Positions 49,464 to 58,358 of a DNA stretch of 64,000 bases are shown piece after piece. The DNA is taken from NCBI RefSeq assembly GCF_014650435.1, contig NZ_BMUY01000018.1, positions 108,386 to 172,385 on the forward strand. The letters run 5' to 3'. The stretch's first letter is position 1. Each line of letters opens with the position of its first letter. A model generated the notes under the pieces. It did no database searches and had not been told where the DNA came from. It saw only the letters and a program-made list of their open reading frames with translations. The stretch comes from Streptomyces tendae. Its GTDB lineage: Bacteria; Actinomycetota; Actinomycetes; Streptomycetales; Streptomycetaceae. The position numbers were made by a program, and so were the translations under genes.

Positions 49464-50987
49464 TTGTCAAGCAGCAACCCGCTGCGTGACCCCGCAGACC
49501 GACGGCTCCCGCGCATCGCGGGGCCGTCGGGTCTGGTCATCTTCGGCGTCACCGGCGATCTGTCCCGCAAGAAGCTCATGCCCGCCGTGTACGACCTCGC
49601 CAACCGGGGTCTGCTGCCGCCGGGCTTCTCGCTCGTCGGGTTCGCCCGCCGCGACTGGGAACACGAGGACTTCGCCCAGGTCGTGCACGACGCCGTCAAG
49701 GAACACTCCCGCACTCCGTTCCGCGAGGAGGTCTGGCAGCAGCTCATCCAGGGGATGCGCTTCGTCCAGGGCACCTTCGACGACGACGACGCCTTCGAGC
49801 GGCTGCGCGGCACCATCGAGGAGCTGGACAAGGCACAGGGCACGGGCGGCAACTTCGCCTTCTACCTGTCGGTGCCGCCGAAGTCCTTCCCGGTGGTCAT
49901 CCAGCAGCTCAAGAAGCACGGTCTCGCCGACCAGACGAACGGCTCCTGGCGGCGGGCGGTGATCGAGAAGCCGTTCGGCCACGACCTGAGGTCGGCCGAG
50001 GAGCTGAACGCGATCGTCCACGAGGTCTTCGGCTCCGACCAGGTCTTCCGCATCGACCACTACCTGGGCAAGGAGACCGTCCAGAACATCCTGGCGCTGC
50101 GTTTCGCCAACACGATGTTCGAGCCGATCTGGAACCGGTCCTACGTCGACCACATCCAGATCACCATGGCCGAGGACATCGGCATCGGCGGCCGGGCCGG
50201 CTACTACGACGGCATCGGCGCGGCGCGCGACGTCATCCAGAACCACCTCCTCCAGCTGCTCGCGCTGACCGCCATGGAGGAGCCCGCCTCCTTCGACGCG
50301 GACGCGCTGGCGGCGGAGAAGACCAAGGTGCTCGGAGCGGTCCGCCTCCCCAAGGACCTGGGCCGGGACACTGTGCGCGGCCAGTACGCGGCGGGCTGGC
50401 AGGGCGGCGCCAAGGCCGTCGGCTACCTCGAAGAGGACGGCATCGACCCCAAGTCGAAGACCGACACCTACGCCGCGATCAAGGTCGGCATCGACAACCG
50501 CCGCTGGGCGGGCGTCCCCTTCTACCTGCGCACCGGCAAGCGGCTCGGCCGCCGGGTCACGGAGATCGCGGTGGTCTTCCAGCGGGCGCCGCACTCCCCC
50601 TTCGACACGACGGCCACCGAGGAACTCGGCTCGAACGCGATCGTCATCCGCGTCCAGCCCGACGAGGGCGTCACCGTCCGCTTCGGTTCCAAGGTGCCGG
50701 GCACGTCGATGGAGATCCGGGACGTGTCCATGGACTTCGCCTACGGCGAGTCCTTCACCGAGTCCAGCCCGGAGGCGTACGAGCGCCTGATCCTCGACGT
50801 CCTGCTGGGCGACGCCAACCTCTTCCCGCGCACCGAGGAGGTCGAGCTGTCCTGGAAGATCCTCGACCCGATCGAGGAGTACTGGGACGAGCACGGCACC
50901 CCGGCCCAGTACCCGGCCGGCACCTGGGGGCCCGTCGAGGCGGACGAAATGCTGGAACGAGACGGACGGAGCTGGCGCCGGCCATGA
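49464..50987 (+). CDS. zwf: Glucose-6-phosphate 1-dehydrogenase
   Basis: The 507-residue enzyme starts the oxidative pentose phosphate route. Seen: NADP-binding GVTGDLSRKKL and the active-site RIDHYLGKE with its His and Lys. The TTG start at 49464 lies 3 bases after the tal stop with GAAGGG upstream; no better start is available. Confidence 0.95.
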   Translation: MSSSNPLRDPADRRLPRIAGPSGLVIFGVTGDLSRKKLMPAVYDLANRGLLPPGFSLVGFARRDWEHEDFAQVVHDAVKEHSRTPFREEVWQQLIQGMRFVQGTFDDDDAFERLRGTIEELDKAQGTGGNFAFYLSVPPKSFPVVIQQLKKHGLADQTNGSWRRAVIEKPFGHDLRSAEELNAIVHEVFGSDQVFRIDHYLGKETVQNILALRFANTMFEPIWNRSYVDHIQITMAEDIGIGGRAGYYDGIGAARDVIQNHLLQLLALTAMEEPASFDADALAAEKTKVLGAVRLPKDLGRDTVRGQYAAGWQGGAKAVGYLEEDGIDPKSKTDTYAAIKVGIDNRRWAGVPFYLRTGKRLGRRVTEIAVVFQRAPHSPFDTTATEELGSNAIVIRVQPDEGVTVRFGSKVPGTSMEIRDVSMDFAYGESFTESSPEAYERLILDVLLGDANLFPRTEEVELSWKILDPIEEYWDEHGTPAQYPAGTWGPVEADEMLERDGRSWRRP

Positions 50988-52039
50988 AGACCGACCTCAC
51001 GGACACCACGGCCAGCAAGATCAACAAGGCGCTGGTGCTCGGCCGCCGGGCCATCGGCACCCCCGCCGTCGGCATGGTGCTCACCCTGGTCATCGTCACC
51101 GACGAGGAGAACGCCTACGACGCGCTGAAGGCCGCGAGCGACGCCGCGCACGAGCACCCCTCGCGCACGCTGGTCGTCATCAAGCGGGTCTCGCGCTCGC
51201 CCCGGGACCGCACCCGGTCCCGGCTGGACGCCGAGGTCCGCCTCGGCGCCGACGCGGGCACCGGCGAGACGATCGTGCTGCGGCTGTACGGCGATGTCGT
51301 CGACCACGCCCAGTCGGTGGTCCTGCCGCTGCTGCTGCCGGACGCGCCGGTCGTCGTCTGGTGGCCGGTGAACGCGCCGCTGGACCCGGCGAAGGATCCC
51401 CTGGGCGCCCTCGCCCAGCGCCGGGTCACCGACACCTACGCCTGCGAGGAGCCGATACGGGAGCTGGCGGCCCGTTCCGACGCCTACGCACCGGGCGACA
51501 CCGACCTGTCGTGGACCCGCATCACGCCGTGGCGCTCCATGCTGGCGGCCGCGCTCGACCAGGTCGACTGCAAGGTGCAGGGCGTCGAGGTGGAGGGCGA
51601 GGAGTTCAACCCGAGCTGCGAGCTGCTCGCGATGTGGCTCGCGGACCGGCTGGACGTGCCGGTGCGGCGCACGGTGTCGGGCGGCCCGGGTCTCACCGCG
51701 GTCCGCATGGACACCGACTGCGGTCCCGTCGTCCTGGACCGGGCCGACGGCTCGCTGGCGAACCTCTCCATCCAGGGCCAGCCGGCCCGCGCGGTCGCGC
51801 TCAAGCGCCGCGAGACGGCCGAGCTGATCGCGGAGGAGCTGCGCCGCCTGGACCCGGACGACACGTACGCCTCGGCGCTGCGGTACGGCGTGGACCGGCT
51901 GAACGAGTCGGCCAAAGGAGACCGGGTCGGCGAAGGCGACGCCCTCGCGGTCACCGCTCCCGTCGGGACGGTCGCGAAGGCTTCCGCGAAGGACGCGGCG
52001 CAGGAGAAGACACCGGTGAGGAAGGCGGCGGCGAAATGA
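50984..52039 (+). CDS. opcA: Glucose-6-phosphate dehydrogenase assembly protein OpcA
   Basis: The 351-residue protein matches OpcA (LVIVTDEENAYDALKAASDA, WWPVNAPLDP, DLSWTRITPWRSMLA), needed for activity or redox control of Zwf in cyanobacteria and actinobacteria. It has a disordered Lys/Ala-rich tail. ATGA overlaps on both sides couple it to zwf and pgl. Confidence 0.94.
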   Translation: MKTDLTDTTASKINKALVLGRRAIGTPAVGMVLTLVIVTDEENAYDALKAASDAAHEHPSRTLVVIKRVSRSPRDRTRSRLDAEVRLGADAGTGETIVLRLYGDVVDHAQSVVLPLLLPDAPVVVWWPVNAPLDPAKDPLGALAQRRVTDTYACEEPIRELAARSDAYAPGDTDLSWTRITPWRSMLAAALDQVDCKVQGVEVEGEEFNPSCELLAMWLADRLDVPVRRTVSGGPGLTAVRMDTDCGPVVLDRADGSLANLSIQGQPARAVALKRRETAELIAEELRRLDPDDTYASALRYGVDRLNESAKGDRVGEGDALAVTAPVGTVAKASAKDAAQEKTPVRKAAAK

Positions 52040-52821
52040 GCGACACCCCGCAGCTGGTCGTGCACCGTGACAAGGAGCTGATGGCCGAGGCCGCGGCGGC
52101 CCGCCTGATCACGAAGATCGTGGACGCGCAGGCCTCCCGGGGCAGCGCGTCCGTGGTCCTCACCGGCGGCCGCAACGGCAACGGCCTGCTCGCGGCGCTG
52201 GCCGGCTCCCCGGCCCGGGACGCGATCGACTGGAGCCGGCTCGACCTGTGGTGGGGCGACGAGCGCTTCCTGCCGGAGGGCGACCCGGAGCGCAACGTCA
52301 CCCAGGCTCACCAGGCACTCCTCGACGCGGTGCCGCTGGACCCGAAGCGGGTGCACGCGATGGCGGCCTCCGACGGCCCCTACGGCTCGGACGTCGAGGC
52401 GGCAGCGGCGGCCTACGCGCAGGAACTGGCCACGGCCTCCGTCCCGGAGAACCACGCCGCGGTCCCGTCCTTCGACGTCCTGCTCCTCGGCGTCGGCCCG
52501 GACACCCACGTGGCGTCGCTCTTCCCGGAGCACCCGGGCGTCCGGGAGACGGAGCGCACGGTGATCGGCGTCCACGGCTCGCCCAAGCCGCCGCCCATCC
52601 GCATCTCCCTGACCCTGCCCGCGATCCGCGCCGCCCGTGAGGTGTGGCTGCTGGCGGCGGGCGAGGACAAGGCGAACGCGGTGGCGATGGCCCTGTCGGG
52701 CGCCGGCGAGATCCAGGCCCCGGCAGCGGGCGCCAGGGGCCGCGCTCGCACCCTGTGGCTCCTGGACTCGGCGGCGGCATCCCAGCTGCCGAGGTCGCTG
52801 TACCCACCGGCGTCGGCCTGA
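52036..52821 (+). CDS. pgl: 6-phosphogluconolactonase
   Basis: The 261-residue enzyme opens the lactone made by Zwf. Family motifs: VVLTGGRNGNGLLAAL, WWGDERFLPEGDPERN and LLLGVGPDTHVASLFP. Last gene of the operon; followed by the second copy of the dispersed repeat. Confidence 0.93.
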   Translation: MSDTPQLVVHRDKELMAEAAAARLITKIVDAQASRGSASVVLTGGRNGNGLLAALAGSPARDAIDWSRLDLWWGDERFLPEGDPERNVTQAHQALLDAVPLDPKRVHAMAASDGPYGSDVEAAAAAYAQELATASVPENHAAVPSFDVLLLGVGPDTHVASLFPEHPGVRETERTVIGVHGSPKPPPIRISLTLPAIRAAREVWLLAAGEDKANAVAMALSGAGEIQAPAAGARGRARTLWLLDSAAASQLPRSLYPPASA

Positions 52822-52824
52822 TCC

Positions 52825-52927
52825 AGCCCGTCCGGCGTTTGAGGACGAGGCCCGTTCAGGGCCGAAAGCGGGGGTCTGGGGGCGGCAGCCCCAGGGACGG
52901 GAACGGGAAGGGGCGGCGGGGGCGAAA
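52825..52927. repeat. Dispersed intergenic repeat, copy 2
   Basis: Matches 5793-5894 over about 100 bases with few differences; the hairpin here has lost one C. It lies between the pgl stop and the convergent permease gene and probably acts in termination. Confidence 0.75.
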
Positions 52928-52955
52928 ACCCTCCCCACCGCCCCACTCTCCCCCG

Positions 52956-53795
52956 TCACTTCACGGACCCCGCCATGACCCCCTGCACAAAGTGCCGCTG
53001 GAACGCGAAGAAGACAACCACCGGCACCACCAGCGACAGGAACGCCCCCGGTGCCAGCACGTCGATGTTGCTGCCGAACTGGCGGATCTGTGACTGGAGC
53101 TCCACTGTCAGAGGCTGCGAGGAACTGTCCGCGAAGAGCAGCGCGACCAGCATGTCGTTCCACACCCACAGGAACTGGAAGATGGCGAGGCTGGCGATGG
53201 CCGGCTTGCCGACCGGCAGCACCAGCCGCGTGAAGATCCGCCACTCGTTGCCGCCGTCCATGCGCGCGGCCTCCAGCATCTCCTTGGGCATCTCGGCGAA
53301 GTAGTTCCGCAGCAGGAACACCGCGAACGGCAGTCCGTAGGCGACGTGGAAGAGCACCACACCCGGGATGGTCCCGAACAGGCCCAGCTGCCCGAAGAGT
53401 TTGGCGACCGGCAGCAGCCCGATCTGCACGGGCACCACCAGCAGCGCGACGACGACCAGGAAGACCGTCTCGCGCCCCGGGAAGTCCAGCCAGGCGAAGG
53501 CGTACCCGGCGAGCGCCCCGACGACCACGACGAGCACGGTCGTCGGCACGGAGATCAGCACCGTGTTCCAGAATGCCTGGGTGATGCCGGAGTTGCCGAG
53601 CAGCGCCGAGTAGTTGTCGAGGGAGAGCTGCCCCGGGCTCGCCAGGGCCGTCCACCAGCCGCCCTTCGCCGTGTCCTCGGACGACCGCAGTGAGGACAGG
53701 AACAGCCCGGCCAGCGGCGTCATCCACACCAGCCCGATGAGCACCAGGAATGCCTGGACGATCCCGTTGCCCAGATAGCGCCGGACGGCGTTCAT
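52956..53795 (-). CDS. Alpha-glucoside ABC permease, MalG/AglG-like
   Basis: The 279-residue permease has six helices and an EAA loop EAARMDGGNEWRIFTRLVLP. The C-terminal VQGVMAGSVK is typical. It pairs with the MalF-like permease just upstream (10-base gap) and is the last gene of the leftward alpha-glucoside operon. Confidence 0.92.
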   Translation of the reverse strand: MNAVRRYLGNGIVQAFLVLIGLVWMTPLAGLFLSSLRSSEDTAKGGWWTALASPGQLSLDNYSALLGNSGITQAFWNTVLISVPTTVLVVVVGALAGYAFAWLDFPGRETVFLVVVALLVVPVQIGLLPVAKLFGQLGLFGTIPGVVLFHVAYGLPFAVFLLRNYFAEMPKEMLEAARMDGGNEWRIFTRLVLPVGKPAIASLAIFQFLWVWNDMLVALLFADSSSQPLTVELQSQIRQFGSNIDVLAPGAFLSLVVPVVVFFAFQRHFVQGVMAGSVK

Positions 53796-53805
53796 CGCTG
53801 ACTCC

Positions 53806-55170
53806 TCATCGCTGACTCCTCTTGAAGCGGCGGACGTTGAAGACCATGGCCGGGACGACGAGCAGCAGGAGCAGTACGCCGAGCGCGCTGCCGAGTCCCT
53901 GGTTGTTGCCGCCGCCGAACGACACCAGCCACATCTGCGTCGCGAGCACCGTCGCGTCCTCCTGCACGGGTCCGGGCGCGATGATGTAGACGAGGTCGAA
54001 GACCTTCATCACGTTGATCACGAGGGTGATGAAGACGACCGTGAGCACCGGTGCCAGCAGCGGCACGGTGATCCGCCGGAAGATCTGCCACTCGTTGGCG
54101 CCGTCCATCCGCGCCGCCTCCAGCGCGTCGCGCGGCAGCGAGGAGAGCCCGGCGCCGATCAGCACCATCGCGAACCCGGTCCAGATCCACAGGTACGCCC
54201 CGATGATGGCGGGGGTGACGAGTGCGGGTCCGAGCCAGGAGACGCCCTCGTAGGGCGGGGCGAAGTTGGCGGCGGGGAGCTTCACGCCGTAGGAGCCCGG
54301 GTCCAGCCCGTCGAAGGAGAAGGAGCCGTCGTCGGCGGTGGTCGTGGTGGCGACCGTACGGCCGTCGCGCACCGCCTCGACCGTCATCCCGGGCAGCCCG
54401 CTCTCCCGCCGGTCGACCCGCCCCTGCTCCCCTCCCCCGCCGGGCGTGAAGTCCAGGTAGACGACGCCGCGCACCTCGTCGTCGGCGGCGTCCCGTCCCG
54501 CCGCCCCGTACGCGGACTCCGCGCCGGACGGCAGGTCGTCGGGCCCCACGCCGACCAGGCCGAGGGCCACCGTGTCGCCGGGTGACACGCCCGCACCGGT
54601 CCGGTACGAGCCGTCGGCCCCCTTGACCAGACCGCCCTCCTGGCCCTCACGTGCCCGGGCGCCCGGGTAGCTCGACGTACCGGCGAAGGCGTCGTGCACG
54701 CCGGTCACGGCAGCGTTGAGTACGCCCTTGTCCGGGTCGTGGTCGTAGGCGAGCCGGAAGACGATGCCGGCGGCGAGGAAGGAGACCGCCATCGGCATGA
54801 AGAGGAGCAGCTTGAAGGCGGTGGCCCAGCGGACCTTCTCCACCAGGACGGCGAGGATCAGGCCGAGGCCGGTCAGCAGGGTGGGCGCGACGACGACCCA
54901 GATCGCCGTGTTGCGGATGGCCTTGAGGGTGGCCGGGTCGCGGAACATCTCGGTGTAGTTCTCGCCGCCCACGAAGCGCGTGCCGGAGGCGTCGAAGAAG
55001 CTGCGGCCGACGGAGAACAGCACGGGGTAGACGACGAGGGCGCCCAGCAGGAGCAGCGCGGGCAGGACGAAGAGCAGGGCGACGGCCGCCCGGCGCCGCC
55101 GGGGGCGCCGCAGGGGCGCCGGGCCGGGAGCGGCGGGCGGGCTCGCCTCTTTCACCAGGGTGGAGGTCAT
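53806..55170 (-). CDS. Alpha-glucoside ABC permease, MalF/AglF-like, with extracytoplasmic insert
   Basis: The 454-residue permease is about 150 residues longer than usual. Helices 1-3 (to about residue 130) are followed by an extracytoplasmic insert (about 135-300) holding a Cna-B/carboxypeptidase-regulatory-like beta domain (GMTVEAVRDGRTVATTTTAD, then DGSFSFDGLDPGSYGVKLP), then helices 4-6 with the EAA loop EAARMDGANEWQIFRRI. The insert occupies the place of the P2 loop of E. coli MalF, which contacts the binding protein. Confidence 0.9.
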   Translation of the reverse strand: MTSTLVKEASPPAAPGPAPLRRPRRRRAAVALLFVLPALLLLGALVVYPVLFSVGRSFFDASGTRFVGGENYTEMFRDPATLKAIRNTAIWVVVAPTLLTGLGLILAVLVEKVRWATAFKLLLFMPMAVSFLAAGIVFRLAYDHDPDKGVLNAAVTGVHDAFAGTSSYPGARAREGQEGGLVKGADGSYRTGAGVSPGDTVALGLVGVGPDDLPSGAESAYGAAGRDAADDEVRGVVYLDFTPGGGGEQGRVDRRESGLPGMTVEAVRDGRTVATTTTADDGSFSFDGLDPGSYGVKLPAANFAPPYEGVSWLGPALVTPAIIGAYLWIWTGFAMVLIGAGLSSLPRDALEAARMDGANEWQIFRRITVPLLAPVLTVVFITLVINVMKVFDLVYIIAPGPVQEDATVLATQMWLVSFGGGNNQGLGSALGVLLLLLVVPAMVFNVRRFKRSQR

Positions 55171-55183
55171 GACCGGTCGGCCC

Positions 55184-56515
55184 TCAGCCCTTGTATGCCT
55201 TGGACGCCGCGGCCTCCAGCTCGGCCGCGGTCGCCTTCGGGTCGGAGGGGTCGCGCAGGAAGTCCTGGAGGATCTTCCACTCGCCGGTGCCCTTGGTGCC
55301 GCCGAAGGCCGCCGGTGCCTGGTCGGACATGTCGAAGCGGACCGAGTCCCCGGCACCGACGAGCGACTCGGCGGTGGCCCGGGTGACGTCGTCGCCGTAG
55401 GAGGCGGGGTCGAGGTTCTTGTTCGGGGAGAGGAAGCCGCCCGCCTCGGCCCACACGGCCGCGGCCTCCGGCGTCGCCAGGTACTCCAGGAGCGCCATGC
55501 CGGCCTCGGAGTTCTTGCCGTCCTTGAGGACGACGGCCGCGTCACCGCCGCTGACCACGGGCGCCTCGCCGCCGTCGACCGCCGGGAACGGGAAGAAGTT
55601 CGCGTCCTTGCCGATCTCCTTGCCGAACTGGTCCTTGGCGACCCCGGCGACGAAGTCCCCCTCGTAGACCATGCCGGCCTCGGGCTTCGGGCCGAACACC
55701 TTCTCCACCGAGCCCGGGAAGTCGGTGTTCAGGGCGCCCTTCTGGCCGCCCTCGATGAGCTGCTTGTCCTTGAAGAGCTTGCCGAGGGTGGTGAGCGCCT
55801 CGACCACGCTGGCGTCGGTCCACTTCAACTCGTGGGCGGCGAGGGCGTCGTACTTCTCGGGTCCGGCCTGGGAGAGGTAGACGTTCTCGAACCAGTCGGT
55901 CAGCGTCCAGCCGTCCTGCCCGGCGACCGAGAAGGCGGCGAGCCCGGAGTCGGAGACGGTCTGCCCGGCCTTCAGCATCTCGTCGTACGTCTTCGGCGGC
56001 TCGACCCCGGCCTGGGCGAGGGCGTCGGGGCTGTACCAGACGGTCGACTTGTGGGCGGCCTTGAAGTAGAGGCCGTAGAGGGTGCCGTCGACGGTCCCGT
56101 ACGTCTGCCAGACGTCCGCGAAGTTGGTGTCGACGGACTTCTGGGCCGTCTTGGACAGCGGCTTCAGCCAGCCGTTGCCGGCGAACTGCCCCAGCACGCC
56201 GACCTGCGGGACCATCACGACGTCGGGGGCGTTGCCGCCCTCGATCTTGCTGCCGACCACGGTGGAGACGTTGTCGCCGGTGGAGACGAAGGAGGTCTTG
56301 GCGCCGGTCTTCTCGGTGAAGGCGTCCAGCACCTTCTGGAAGTTCTCCTGTTCGGTGCCGGACCAGACGCCGGCCACGGTGACCGACTGTCCGCTGAGCG
56401 CCTTGTCGCCGCCGCCCGCGGTGACGGGTCCGGAGCCGCCGCAGGCGGTCGCGCCGAGGGCGAGGACGAGGGCGGTGCAGCCGGTGAGCAGGATGGTGCT
56501 GGGTCGTCGCATCAT
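55184..56515 (-). CDS. Alpha-glucoside ABC substrate-binding lipoprotein
   Basis: The 443-residue protein has a signal peptide with lipobox (ALGATACGG; Cys25) and a family 1 binding-protein fold (GNAPDVVMVPQVGVLGQFA, LYGLYFKAAHKSTVWYSP). Gene order with GH13 glucosidase and two permeases suggests maltose/trehalose or other alpha-glucosides. GAAGGGA precedes ATG 56515. Confidence 0.92.
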   Translation of the reverse strand: MMRRPSTILLTGCTALVLALGATACGGSGPVTAGGGDKALSGQSVTVAGVWSGTEQENFQKVLDAFTEKTGAKTSFVSTGDNVSTVVGSKIEGGNAPDVVMVPQVGVLGQFAGNGWLKPLSKTAQKSVDTNFADVWQTYGTVDGTLYGLYFKAAHKSTVWYSPDALAQAGVEPPKTYDEMLKAGQTVSDSGLAAFSVAGQDGWTLTDWFENVYLSQAGPEKYDALAAHELKWTDASVVEALTTLGKLFKDKQLIEGGQKGALNTDFPGSVEKVFGPKPEAGMVYEGDFVAGVAKDQFGKEIGKDANFFPFPAVDGGEAPVVSGGDAAVVLKDGKNSEAGMALLEYLATPEAAAVWAEAGGFLSPNKNLDPASYGDDVTRATAESLVGAGDSVRFDMSDQAPAAFGGTKGTGEWKILQDFLRDPSDPKATAAELEAAASKAYKG

Positions 56516-56561
56516 CGTTGATGTCCCTTCGAGGGTCGGGCGAGAAAGGTCAGAGGCGAGG

Positions 56562-58187
56562 TCAGAGCTCGGCGATCCACCAGGCGGCGGTGGAGCCGGG
56601 CAGGACGCCGGGCGGGCAGGGGCCGTCGCTGGCAAGCAGCGGGGCGCCGGGGACGGGCGCGGGCGTGGGGGCGGTGCCGAAGTTGACGGCGCAGACCAGT
56701 CCGTCGCCGCGGACGAAGGCGAGCACGCCGGGCGGGGTGTCCAGCCAGCGCAGCGTGCCCTCGCCCAGCTGCGGCAGGTCGGAGCGGAGTTGCAGGCCGT
56801 CGCGGTACAGGTGCCAGAAGGAGCGGGTGTCGGCGAGGGCGCGGTCGGTGGCGTACTCGGCGAAGTACTCGGGCTGCGGCAGCCAGGGCTTGGCACTCCC
56901 GTCGCCCGCGGTGAAGCCGAACGGGGACGCCTGGCCCGACCAGGGCAGCGGCACCCGGCAGCCGTCGCGAACCCGGGCACGGCTGCCGGTGCGGTGGAAG
57001 ATCGGGTCGGTGAGCACGTCGTCGGGCAGGTCGACGACCTCGGGCAGGCCCAGTTCCTCGCCCTGGTAGATGTACGCGGCGCCGGGCAGCGCGAGCATCA
57101 GGAGGGCGGCGGCGCGGGCGCGGGCCGTCCCCAGGCCGCTGCCGTCGGTGGCGGGTTCGCCGTAGCGGGTGACGGTGCGGACCTGGTCGTGGTTGTTGAG
57201 GACCCAGGTGACCGTGGAACCGGTGCCGGCGATGTCCTGCATGGCCTCGGAGATGACCTTGCGGAAGGCGTCGGGGTCCCAGGGGGCGCCGAGGAGGTCG
57301 AAGAAGAACGCCTGGTGGAGTTCGTCGGGCCGGACGTAGCGGGCGTGTTCGCGGGCGCTGGGGACCGACACCTCGCCGACAAGGAGGCGTTCGCGGCCGT
57401 CGCGGTCGGTGTACTCCTCGCAGACCGCGCGCCAGTGCCGCCACACGTCGTGCACCTCGGGCTGGTTCCAGGCCAGCGGGTTCACCGAGTCGCGGGTGCG
57501 GGCGTCGGCCTCCGGGTCCGGGGAGTCGGGCAGTTCGGGGTGCTTGTAGAGGCCGGCGGCGACGTCGATGCGGAAGCCGTCGACGCCCCGGTCCAGCCAG
57601 AAGCGGAGTATCCGGTCGAACTCGGCGGCGACCTCGGGGGTGCGCCAGTTCCAGTCGGGCTGCTCGGGCGTGAACATGTGCAGGTACCACTGGCCGGGAC
57701 GGCCGTCGGGCTCGGTCACCCGGGTCCAGGCGGGGCCGCCGAACATGGCGTGCCAGTTGTTGGGCGGCTCGTCCCCGTCCGGTCCGCGGCCGTCGGCGAA
57801 GTGGAAGCGGGCGCGGGCCGGGCTGCCGGGCGGGGACGCCAGCGCCTCGCGGAACCACGGGTGCTCGCTGGAGCAGTGATTGGGGACGATGTCCAGCAGG
57901 ACCCGGATGCCGAGGCGCCGGGCCGCGGCGACCAGCGCGTCGAACTCGTCGAGGTCGCCGAAGAGCGGGTCGACGCCCCGGTAGTCGGCGACGTCGTAAC
58001 CGTGGTCGTGCTGCGGCGACGGGTAGAAGGGGCTCAACCAGATCCCGTCGACGCCGAGTTTGCGCAGGTAGGGCAGTCCGGCCCGGACACCGGCGAGATC
58101 GCCGACGCCGTCGCCGGTGCTGTCGAGGAAGCTGCGGACGTAGACCTGGTAGATCACCGCGTCACGCCACCAGTGGTGCCTGTTCAC
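56562..58187 (-). CDS. GH13 alpha-glucosidase
   Basis: The 541-residue cytosolic enzyme has all GH13 regions: DIVPNHCS, GFRIDVAAG with the nucleophile Asp, VGEVS with the acid Glu, and NNHDQ. There is no signal peptide, so it cleaves imported alpha-glucosides. The operon on the minus strand runs glucosidase, binding protein, two permeases. The GTG 58187 start has only a weak ribosome-binding site. Confidence 0.93.
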   Translation of the reverse strand: MNRHHWWRDAVIYQVYVRSFLDSTGDGVGDLAGVRAGLPYLRKLGVDGIWLSPFYPSPQHDHGYDVADYRGVDPLFGDLDEFDALVAAARRLGIRVLLDIVPNHCSSEHPWFREALASPPGSPARARFHFADGRGPDGDEPPNNWHAMFGGPAWTRVTEPDGRPGQWYLHMFTPEQPDWNWRTPEVAAEFDRILRFWLDRGVDGFRIDVAAGLYKHPELPDSPDPEADARTRDSVNPLAWNQPEVHDVWRHWRAVCEEYTDRDGRERLLVGEVSVPSAREHARYVRPDELHQAFFFDLLGAPWDPDAFRKVISEAMQDIAGTGSTVTWVLNNHDQVRTVTRYGEPATDGSGLGTARARAAALLMLALPGAAYIYQGEELGLPEVVDLPDDVLTDPIFHRTGSRARVRDGCRVPLPWSGQASPFGFTAGDGSAKPWLPQPEYFAEYATDRALADTRSFWHLYRDGLQLRSDLPQLGEGTLRWLDTPPGVLAFVRGDGLVCAVNFGTAPTPAPVPGAPLLASDGPCPPGVLPGSTAAWWIAEL

Positions 58188-58231
58188 CCCGTGGACCTGT
58201 CTGTAGAGGAGGGCCGCTGTTATGCATGCAT

Positions 58232-58352
58232 GTTAGGTAGCGGTGACGCGAGGGTGTCAATGAAGGGAACGGAGGCTACTGGACAGTTGGGTCTTTATAT
58301 GCCGACTTTTCTGCACGCGACAGACGCAGATGAGACGTCGGCGTTACCTAAC
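58232..58352. promoter_or_regulatory. Promoter region of the glucosidase operon with inverted GTTAGGTA sites
   Basis: GTTAGGTA (58232-58239) and its complement TACCTAAC (58345-58352) bracket the 171-bp region before the glucosidase gene, about 113 bases apart, and could support looping by a regulator. TATGCATGCATG at 58221-58232 is an additional alternating motif. No regulator gene of the LacI type is in the window. Confidence 0.45.
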
Positions 58353-58358
58353 GCGTAA

